A stretch of DNA of 12,389 nt from the NCBI GenBank assembly GCA_013043085.1, contig JABDOU010000106.1:1-12389 (forward strand). The letters are read 5' to 3'. Source of the stretch: Acidimicrobiia bacterium. GTDB lineage: Bacteria; Actinomycetota; Acidimicrobiia; Spongiisociales; SHLN01. Of the stretch, positions 1 through 5,643 are shown in pieces (position 1 is the first letter of the stretch; every line of letters starts with the position of its first letter). The notes under the pieces were generated by a model, which saw nothing but the letters and a program-made list of their open reading frames with translations, had not been told where the DNA came from and made no database searches. The translations under genes and the position numbers were made by a program.

Positions 1-458
1 CAGAAGAGCTCATCACACGGCCGACTGACGTCATGGACAATCCCTCGGCATCAGGCAACAGTCTCGCGGCCGAGGCGCTTCACATCTCGTATCTGTTGTC
101 GGGGAGATCGGATCGGCTGGTTGCCCAGGATGCACTTTTCCGGGCAGGGGCGGAGTTGATGAATCGGCACCCGACGGCAGTGGGACACCTCCTGGCTGTG
201 CAACACACGGTCGAGGCCGACAACCTCGAGGTCGCAATCACCGGGTCACCGACCAAACCCCTGTCCGACGTCGTCTGGAAGAAATTTCGACCGAACGTAG
301 TACTGGCTCTTCGCATCACTTCCGAGGATGAGAGGATCGTCCCCCTCCTCGCAGGCAAGGGGCAAACCGGCGAGGGAGCGCTGGCGTATGTCTGCCGACA
401 GTTCGCATGCCAGGCGCCGGTATCGGATCCGAAGAGCCTCGCCGCGCAACTCGATTGA
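1..458 (+). CDS. YyaL/DUF255-family thioredoxin-domain protein, C-terminal part
   Basis: Only the last ~152 residues are present; the frame is open from base 3 with no start needed, so the gene begins upstream of the window. The visible part matches the C-terminal end of YyaL-type proteins (N-terminal DUF255 thioredoxin-like domain followed by an alpha/alpha barrel resembling six-hairpin glycosidases). Diagnostic pieces are RPTDVMDNPSASGNSLAAEA near the start and AYVCRQFACQAPVSDP near the end, ending in a short Leu-Ala-Ala-Gln-Leu helix, as these proteins typically do. The ATG at 33 lies inside the conserved core and is not the real start. Family function is poorly defined; a redox or N-acylglucosamine-epimerase-like role has been suggested only by fold. 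Stop TGA at 456-458. Identification comes from remembered family motifs, not a search. Confidence 0.85.
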   Translation, partial: EELITRPTDVMDNPSASGNSLAAEALHISYLLSGRSDRLVAQDALFRAGAELMNRHPTAVGHLLAVQHTVEADNLEVAITGSPTKPLSDVVWKKFRPNVVLALRITSEDERIVPLLAGKGQTGEGALAYVCRQFACQAPVSDPKSLAAQLD

Positions 459-511
459 CATCGCATGACGCAACTGCTCCGACAAAAACACATAAACCAC
501 CAAATCCGGCA

Positions 512-517
512 TAACCT
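512..517 (+). promoter_or_regulatory. Possible -10 box (TAACCT) for a leaderless transcript
   Basis: TAACCT fits the TAnnnT pattern and sits six bases before a GTG codon at 524. No Shine-Dalgarno sequence is present before that codon, so transcription could start on or next to it. No convincing -35 element was found 16-18 bases upstream. The TTGACA at 455-460 is too far away to pair with this box. Confidence 0.3.
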
Positions 518-1639
518 TTGGCCGTGACGATTCGCTGCCCGGTTTGTGCCGGTCCTTCTGAGTCATCGGCGGCCGCCTGCACGGCATGCGGTTACGCACC
601 GCCCGCCTCCTGTGACCACTGCGAACAAGCTCGACTGACGGGCTTGCGGAAATGCGCGTCCTGTGGCACGTCCTGGGCCGCGACGAGAGAACCCGCCATG
701 GCGGGAGCCCGCAGCCGGGAAGTCGAGGCCGGCCCTGGGAATGACCGCGGGAATGGCCACGCAGACACGACATCGAGCATCCCCGCCATCTATCAGCAAT
801 TGCTGGATCCCGACGATGACGAGCTGCTGTGGAACCCTGAAGATCCGGCGGAAGTCACGGACATGGGATCCATCCCCCGGCAGCACACACCGCCGCCGAT
901 CTCGCTCAACGCGGTGCTGGCGACTCTGGTCGTGTCGGCGATCGCCGTGTTGGGCATCACCCGGGTACTCACAGGCCCGGACCGACCGGTTGATGTGCTA
1001 GGCAACTCGGTTCAGTCAACAACGAGCACATCATCTCCGCCTGCCACGGTTGCGGTGCCGACAACGGTTACAACGACGACCTTGCCGCCCACCACCATTC
1101 CTGCACGGACGATCGCACCAATCGGAGACCCGATTCCGATTGCAGATATCGGGATGGGTGCTTTCGGACTTGGCGAGTTCGACTTCGACATCGACTTCGA
1201 TTTCGTTGCAGCACGACTCGCCGCGTCTCTCGGCCCTCCGTCAGACATCGTCGGTCCTATCGAATCGGCAGGCCAATATGGGACGTGTGCGGGCTCTACC
1301 ATCCACGCGGTCCGCTTCGGGCAATTGATCATCGTGGGGGTCGAGGGGTCAGATGGGGTTCGCGCTTTTCGCAGCTATCGAACCGATCTGAGTTTCGAAG
1401 GTGAGCCATCGGGGCTATCCACTATCAGCGGCGTGAAGTTGGGCGACACGGTGGCTTCGCTCAAGAGCACATATTCGTCGCTCAGAGTTCAGTTTGTCCA
1501 GGATCCGGAAGACGGCGTCATCTTCCAACTGTGGAGGCCGAGCGATGGGCAACTCCTGTTGTGGGGGCCCGTCACGTCGAATGAAGCTGACGGCATCGTC
1601 ACCGGTATTTACAGCCCGGACAGCTGCGGCAGGGGATAG
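518..1639 (+). CDS. Double zinc ribbon, single-pass membrane protein of unknown function
   Basis: I do not recognise a named family. Residues 7-49 hold eight cysteines as four CxxC pairs (C7/C10, C21/C24, C32/C35, C46/C49), which is the layout of two tandem zinc ribbons. An acidic, loosely structured stretch follows (97-115). One membrane segment lies at about 130-148, then a Thr/Ser/Pro-rich linker (163-200), which predicts a cytoplasmic zinc ribbon and an extracellular C-terminal domain. That domain (about 205-373) begins with the alternating motif FDFDIDFDF at 221-229 and contains two cysteines (C256, C370) that could form a disulfide. It resembles beta-rich domains in uncharacterised actinobacterial proteins, but this is an impression only. 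The start is uncertain: TTG at 518, or GTG at 524, which better fits a leaderless transcript. There is no ribosome binding site. Convergent with rmlA, 29 bases apart. Confidence 0.8.
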   Translation: MAVTIRCPVCAGPSESSAAACTACGYAPPASCDHCEQARLTGLRKCASCGTSWAATREPAMAGARSREVEAGPGNDRGNGHADTTSSIPAIYQQLLDPDDDELLWNPEDPAEVTDMGSIPRQHTPPPISLNAVLATLVVSAIAVLGITRVLTGPDRPVDVLGNSVQSTTSTSSPPATVAVPTTVTTTTLPPTTIPARTIAPIGDPIPIADIGMGAFGLGEFDFDIDFDFVAARLAASLGPPSDIVGPIESAGQYGTCAGSTIHAVRFGQLIIVGVEGSDGVRAFRSYRTDLSFEGEPSGLSTISGVKLGDTVASLKSTYSSLRVQFVQDPEDGVIFQLWRPSDGQLLLWGPVTSNEADGIVTGIYSPDSCGRG

Positions 1640-1668
1640 CCACTCTCCACCATCCTCCGGTGAGCCGC

Positions 1669-2730
1669 TCAGGTTCCGAATATCTCCGAGCGTTCGCCGA
1701 CAGTCAACTCGACAAAACCAGGGGCTGGCGTGCCCGTGAGTCTGGTATTGGCACCCATCAGGGAGAACCGAAGCTTCCAGTTGGAAACCTCCGCCCCGTC
1801 CATGAGCAGGCTGTCTTCGATTGCGGCGTCGTGAATGTGGCTACCGTGTCCGATCGTTGTGTTCGGCCCGAGCTTCGACCGAACAATCTCCACGTTGTCA
1901 CCGATGACCACCGGCCCGATGATCTGGCTGTCGACGACGCGAGAACCCACCCCCACGGTCACCGCGCCCCGGATCTCGGTGTCGATGACTTCGCCACGTA
2001 TCTTCTCGCTCAAGTCACTCAGGACGAGTTCGCTCGCATGGAGAAGGTCCTCTTTCTTGCCCGTGTCTTTCCACCACCCGGTGATCATTGAAGCCCGCAC
2101 CTCCTGACCGTCGTCGATCAACCACTGGATCGCATCGGTGATCTCGAGTTCTCCCCGGCCTGACGGCTTGATGCTGTCAATCGCTTTCTGTACGCCTGCG
2201 TCGAAGAGATAACAGCCAACCAGGGCAAGATTCGATGGGGGCACCTTCGGCTTTTCGACCAGTCGCACGACAACGCCATCCTGATTGAGTTCGGCAACAC
2301 CGAATTCGGATGGGTTCGGCACCTCGGCCAGCAGAATCTGTGCATTCGGTCTGTGTACCTTGAAGTCGGCGACGGTATCGGCCACCCCACGCTTGATGAG
2401 GTTGTCGCCGAGATACATGAGGCAGTCGTCACCGTCGACAAACGGCATGGCCATGTTCAATGCGTGTGCGAGACCGAGCGGTCGATCCTGAACGATGAAC
2501 TCAACTCGCTTCAAGCCGAATCGATCGCCCTTCCCAACCGCCCGGCGTATCTCGTCGCCGGTTTCCGGCGAGATGATGATGCCAACCTCCTCAATACCTG
2601 CATCGGCCAAATCACTCAAGCCGTAGAACAGAATGGGTTTGTTTGCGACGGGTACAAGCTGTTTCGACATCGAAAACGTGATCGGCCGGAGCCTGCTCCC
2701 GGCACCGCCGGCGAGCACGACACCTCTCAT
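1669..2730 (-). CDS. rmlA: Glucose-1-phosphate thymidylyltransferase, long form
   Basis: Makes dTDP-glucose from glucose-1-phosphate and dTTP, the first step of the dTDP-deoxysugar pathway, in the cytoplasm. The 353-residue protein opens with the nucleotidyltransferase signature GGAGSRLRPIT (8-18) and SKQLVPVANKP around K23, and carries GRGELEITDA further on. It is longer than the ~290-residue RmlA of enteric bacteria: after about residue 240 it has a left-handed beta-helix-like region with repeated hydrophobic/GD/GN turns. This is the 'long' RmlA type (StrD-like), often tied to deoxysugars of glycans or secondary metabolites. The ATG start follows a strong ribosome binding site, GGGGGAG (2736-2742 on the - strand), five bases upstream. 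It is the second gene of a rmlB-rmlA operon with a 12-base gap. Some long-form proteins may be allosterically different or act on related sugars, so exact substrate use is inferred. Confidence 0.93.
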   Translation of the reverse strand: MRGVVLAGGAGSRLRPITFSMSKQLVPVANKPILFYGLSDLADAGIEEVGIIISPETGDEIRRAVGKGDRFGLKRVEFIVQDRPLGLAHALNMAMPFVDGDDCLMYLGDNLIKRGVADTVADFKVHRPNAQILLAEVPNPSEFGVAELNQDGVVVRLVEKPKVPPSNLALVGCYLFDAGVQKAIDSIKPSGRGELEITDAIQWLIDDGQEVRASMITGWWKDTGKKEDLLHASELVLSDLSEKIRGEVIDTEIRGAVTVGVGSRVVDSQIIGPVVIGDNVEIVRSKLGPNTTIGHGSHIHDAAIEDSLLMDGAEVSNWKLRFSLMGANTRLTGTPAPGFVELTVGERSEIFGT

Positions 2731-2742
2731 CGCAGCTCCCCC

Positions 2743-3726
2743 TCACTTCTCATCAGACACCTGCTCTTTTTTCAAGGGACGCCACCAGTCTTCACGGTCT
2801 CGGTACCACTGCACCGTGTCGATCAACCGCTCTTCAAGTGTGTGAGCTGGTGCCCATCCAAGCCCGCGGATCTTGGACGAGTCGACCGCGTATCGACGAT
2901 CGTGTCCGGGGCGATCCTCGACATACTCAATGGAGCTTTCATCGCGACCCGTCAGCTCAATCAACTTGTGGGTCAGCTCGAGGTTCGTGGTCTGAGCGTT
3001 GGCTCCGATGTTGTAGATCTCGCCTGGGAAACCCTCATCGACTAGGAGATGGATGGCTGCGCAATGATCCTCGACGTATATCCAGTCCCGTTCGTTGAGA
3101 CCATCTCCATACACCGGCACCTTCCGTCCTTCAAACAGATTGGTCACGAACAGAGGAATGAGTTTTTCAGGAAAGTGATACGGGCCGTAATTATTGGTGC
3201 AACGTGTGATGATCGCGGGATAGTCATACGTAACCCCGTACGACTGCACGAGGAGATCGGCCCCGGCCTTCGACGCGGAATAAGGCGAAGATGGTTCGAG
3301 GGGATGATCCTCGGTCGCAAATCCCTCGTCGAGCGAGCCGTAGACCTCATCCGTTGAGACCTGGATGTATCTGCCGATGTCGTACCGTCTGGCCGCATCG
3401 ATCAGCACGCCCGTTCCCACCACATTGGTGTGCAGAAACACCGAAGGACCGTGTATCGAGCGATCAACATGACTTTCGGCCGCGAAATTGACCACGACAT
3501 CGTGACCCGGGATGACCTCCTCGACCAGGGCGGCATCGCGTATATCGCCCTTCACGAACGTGTGTCGGTCGGATGCGTCCAGTTCTTCCACCGTAGATTC
3601 CACGCCGGCGTACGTGAGGGCGTCGAGATTCGTGACGCTGGCGTCCGGTTCACGTTCAAGGACGAGGCGGATGAAGTTCGAGGCGATGAAGCCCGCACCA
3701 CCGGTAACCAGGTAGCGGCGACTCAT
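2743..3726 (-). CDS. rmlB: dTDP-glucose 4,6-dehydratase
   Basis: Converts dTDP-glucose to dTDP-4-keto-6-deoxyglucose with bound NAD+, acting directly after RmlA. The 327-residue protein is an extended short-chain dehydrogenase: NAD-binding TGGAGFIAS (8-16), catalytic STDEVYG (124-130, including the Asp-Glu pair D126/E127 typical of dehydratases) and YSASK with Y149 and K153. NNYGPYHFPEKLIPLF is also characteristic of this enzyme. Length is near the family norm. ATG at 3726 is preceded by GGAG eight bases upstream. The stop is directly followed by the rmlA ribosome binding site, so the two are almost certainly co-translated from one transcript. rmlC and rmlD are not in the window, so the final sugar (rhamnose or another 6-deoxysugar) cannot be decided. 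Confidence 0.95.
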   Translation of the reverse strand: MSRRYLVTGGAGFIASNFIRLVLEREPDASVTNLDALTYAGVESTVEELDASDRHTFVKGDIRDAALVEEVIPGHDVVVNFAAESHVDRSIHGPSVFLHTNVVGTGVLIDAARRYDIGRYIQVSTDEVYGSLDEGFATEDHPLEPSSPYSASKAGADLLVQSYGVTYDYPAIITRCTNNYGPYHFPEKLIPLFVTNLFEGRKVPVYGDGLNERDWIYVEDHCAAIHLLVDEGFPGEIYNIGANAQTTNLELTHKLIELTGRDESSIEYVEDRPGHDRRYAVDSSKIRGLGWAPAHTLEERLIDTVQWYRDREDWWRPLKKEQVSDEK

Positions 3727-3837
3727 AAGCGCTCCAGGCGCATCACAGAGAAGACGACTTTCAGAATCAGCAAGCTACACAATCCATTGGGAACGGACAC
3801 CGAGTTTAGGTTTCACATAAATCCGTCGTCAGCAGGA

Positions 3838-3858
3838 GAGCAAGGCTTTAGCTTGCTC
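3838..3858. repeat. Perfect inverted repeat in the rmlB/membrane-protein divergent region
   Basis: GAGCAAG (3838-3844) and CTTGCTC (3852-3858) are exact reverse complements separated by seven bases. It lies in the 165-base gap between rmlB (- strand, starts at 3726) and the membrane protein (+ strand, starts near 3892), about 20 bases upstream of that gene's candidate -10 box. Position and symmetry fit a regulator binding site; the lack of a T-run argues against a terminator. No known operator is matched. The rest of this gap shows nothing else I can support. Confidence 0.4.
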
Positions 3859-3878
3859 GTCAGGTTGTCAGGCATAAC

Positions 3879-3884
3879 TACTAT
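3879..3884 (+). promoter_or_regulatory. Possible -10 box (TACTAT) for a leaderless transcript
   Basis: TACTAT is a fair match to the bacterial -10 consensus and ends seven bases before GTG at 3892, the usual distance from a -10 box to the transcription start. The following gene has no ribosome binding site, so the mRNA may begin at its start codon. A -35 element is not clear: TTGCTC at 3853-3858 would give a 20-base spacer, which is long, and it overlaps the inverted repeat. Confidence 0.35.
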
Positions 3885-3891
3885 CTCGGCT

Positions 3892-4755
3892 GTGAACATG
3901 CGATTTGGACGATCTCTGATATTCGGAGCTCTGATCGGTCTGGTAACGGGGATCGTGGCTCTCCTGATCCTGGCGCCGATCATGATCAATAATGTCGACG
4001 CTCGACTTCTCGGCGACGGAACCGCCAGGGTCGAAACGTTCTTCTCCATCGGGTCGGCCTCGCTCGAACTCCCGCACCTCGTAAACGTCGGCGAAACCAC
4101 GCTTTTCACGGGCACGGTTGAGGTTTCGCCGCTCGGATTGGTGAGCGTGTTTGCCGCAATCGGGTTCGGATTCGCCGGTCTCCTCACCTCAGCCGCAACT
4201 CAGTGGGTGCCTCGGGCCTTTGATCCGGATGCAGTAGCGCCACGAACCTCCGGGAGGGTGCTCACGGCAGGAGCGATCACAGGAGCGCTGACCGGCCTGC
4301 TGTTCGCTCAGGGGGCCGTCATCTGGCTCGGGGAACAAACTACATCTACCGCCGAAATTCCGATTGTACCCGGTCTGTTATGGGCTTTGCTGGCCGGGGT
4401 TTCGATCGGGTCCGCGGTCGCAGGACTTTCACATCTGTTGTCACGGCCAGATGTTGTGGGACTCGATGAGCTGGGGTGGGAGACACCGGAGGAATTCAAG
4501 AAAGCAACCGCACGAGCCGTCGGCGTACCGGTGATGGCGATGATCGTTGTCGTTGTGGTCGTAGCCATATTCGGTGCTCTGTTCCTGGGAGTTTCTCCGG
4601 AAGTCGTCCCGCATGGAGGAGAAGAGGCCTCAGGCGATGTGAACAAGGCTCCATTGCTGATCATTGCCTCGCTGATCTCGGCGATGATTCTGGGATTCGC
4701 CGCGTTTGCAGCGTATCGGCCCCGGGACGCAGCTAAGAGGCGAGGATCCCGCTAA
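3892..4755 (+). CDS. Six-helix membrane protein of unknown function
   Basis: I do not recognise the family. The 287-residue product has about six hydrophobic segments (near 8-30, 82-102, 122-144, 157-180, 212-237 and 254-274). Between the first two lies a polar ~50-residue loop, and a charged stretch RPDVVGLDELGWETPEEFKK precedes the fifth. The C-terminus is basic (RPRDAAKRRGSR) and probably cytoplasmic. No catalytic or metal-binding motif stands out. The start is GTG at 3892 (leaderless model) or ATG at 3898; neither has a ribosome binding site. The open frame continues upstream to 3430 but that part is antisense to rmlB and is not coding. The last 23 bases overlap the 3' end of ctaF on the other strand. 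Proximity to the oxidase operon hints at, but does not show, a respiratory role. Confidence 0.75.
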   Translation: MNMRFGRSLIFGALIGLVTGIVALLILAPIMINNVDARLLGDGTARVETFFSIGSASLELPHLVNVGETTLFTGTVEVSPLGLVSVFAAIGFGFAGLLTSAATQWVPRAFDPDAVAPRTSGRVLTAGAITGALTGLLFAQGAVIWLGEQTTSTAEIPIVPGLLWALLAGVSIGSAVAGLSHLLSRPDVVGLDELGWETPEEFKKATARAVGVPVMAMIVVVVVVAIFGALFLGVSPEVVPHGGEEASGDVNKAPLLIIASLISAMILGFAAFAAYRPRDAAKRRGSR

Positions 4756-5047
4756 AGGTCGCCAGAACAACGAAAAACAAGCTCAGCGCAAGAATCAGGC
4801 CAATCGCAAACAGGCGACTCATGGTCTTGTTCTCGAATCGCAGATGCATGAACCACCCGACGACCACGCCGAATTTCAAGATACCGAGCCCTACCAGACC
4901 AACCGTGAGCACGGTGCGGTTCAAGTCCGGAATGTACGCGATAGCGATCTCGATAGCCGTGACAATTCCGAGAAACAACGCAATCAGCCAGTAGCGCTTC
5001 TCGGTTGGATGCTCTCTGGTGCTGGATGTGGTTTCTACGGTCGACAT
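4733..5047 (-). CDS. ctaF: Cytochrome c oxidase subunit IV (caa3 type)
   Basis: Small accessory subunit of the haem-copper oxidase; not catalytic, thought to aid assembly or stability in the membrane. The 104-residue protein has three membrane segments (about 19-39, 46-67, 79-101), and the segment ILKFGVVVGWFMHLRFE in the middle is the hallmark of the bacterial COX4 family. The start is placed at ATG 5047, five bases after the ctaE stop; an upstream start at 5116 would add 23 basic residues that lie inside ctaE in another frame and do not look real. It is the last gene of the operon. Its final 23 bases overlap the convergent membrane-protein gene, and no hairpin terminator is visible between them. 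Confidence 0.9.
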   Translation of the reverse strand: MSTVETTSSTREHPTEKRYWLIALFLGIVTAIEIAIAYIPDLNRTVLTVGLVGLGILKFGVVVGWFMHLRFENKTMSRLFAIGLILALSLFFVVLATFSGILAS

Positions 5048-5052
5048 GTTGG

Positions 5053-5643
5053 TTACACCTGCAACAGATAGACGACAGTGAAGATGACGATCCAGACGAT
5101 ATCGACGAAGTGCCAATACAGTCCGACCAGCTCAACATTCATACCCCTGTGTGAATGCAGATTCCCCCGACGAGACATGATGACCATCGAAGTGAGCATG
5201 ATCACGCCGATTGCGACGTGAGCCCCGTGAAATCCGGTCAACACGAAAAAGGCCGATCCGAAGGGTGAAATATCCATCCGCAAACCTTCGGCATAGAACG
5301 TGGTGAACTCGAACACCTGGCCGCCAAGAAACACGGTGCCGAGCAACGCTGTGGCCACCAACCAGATTCGCATCTGCCGTTTATCTTCACGTTCATAGGC
5401 GTTGTGGGCCAACACCATCGTCAGCGAACTCATCAACAGCACGAACGAACTGACCGAGGTGAAGGGGATATCGAACAATTCTGTTCCGGGGCCCCCGTTG
5501 GTTTCATCGCTGTAAAGAAGAAAGGTCGCGATGAAGGACCCGAAGAAGAGACATTCGGATCCGAGAAACGCCCACATCGCCGTCTTGCGGATATCTGCGC
5601 CATCTGTGCCGATCGGTCCGTGCACTGCTGTTTCCGAAGACAT
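5053..5643 (-). CDS. ctaE: Cytochrome c oxidase subunit III
   Basis: Integral subunit of the aa3-type core that packs against subunit I and helps sustain proton uptake. The 196-residue protein has five membrane segments (about 22-43, 64-81, 92-111, 130-155, 172-194), the usual short bacterial form lacking the first two helices of the mitochondrial protein. Recognisable pieces are WAFLGSECLFFGSF, GFHGAHVAIG and the C-terminal YWHFVDIVWIVIF. Start ATG 5643 shares its A with the TGA stop of ctaD (TGATG), so translation is probably coupled to ctaD. A GGGGGTG stretch about 11 bases upstream of the ATG may serve as ribosome binding site. Confidence 0.96.
   Translation of the reverse strand: MSSETAVHGPIGTDGADIRKTAMWAFLGSECLFFGSFIATFLLYSDETNGGPGTELFDIPFTSVSSFVLLMSSLTMVLAHNAYEREDKRQMRIWLVATALLGTVFLGGQVFEFTTFYAEGLRMDISPFGSAFFVLTGFHGAHVAIGVIMLTSMVIMSRRGNLHSHRGMNVELVGLYWHFVDIVWIVIFTVVYLLQV

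Noticed and set aside
455..460. TTGACA resembling a -35 element
   Set aside because: It overlaps the upstream stop codon and no -10 box occurs 16-18 bases downstream; the nearest candidate is about 50 bases away.
1050..1328. Open frames inside the Thr/Pro linker region of the zinc ribbon protein
   Set aside because: Shadows caused by biased codon composition of the linker; the main frame has coherent zinc ribbon, membrane and linker order.
1640..1668. Possible bidirectional terminator between convergent genes
   Set aside because: GCGGC/GCCGC arms (1625-1629, 1664-1668) are far apart and no T-run follows, so no terminator can be supported.
2353..3045. A 230-codon open frame on the + strand
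   Set aside because: Antisense to both rmlA and rmlB and spans their junction.
3430..3891. Upstream extension of the six-helix membrane protein, about 154 codons
   Set aside because: Most of it is antisense to the conserved part of rmlB, and the added sequence is hydrophilic and low in recognisable structure.
5047..5116. Longer start for ctaF adding 23 residues
   Set aside because: The added residues lie within ctaE in another frame and are Arg/His-rich; the ATG at 5047 gives a normal-length subunit IV right after the ctaE stop.
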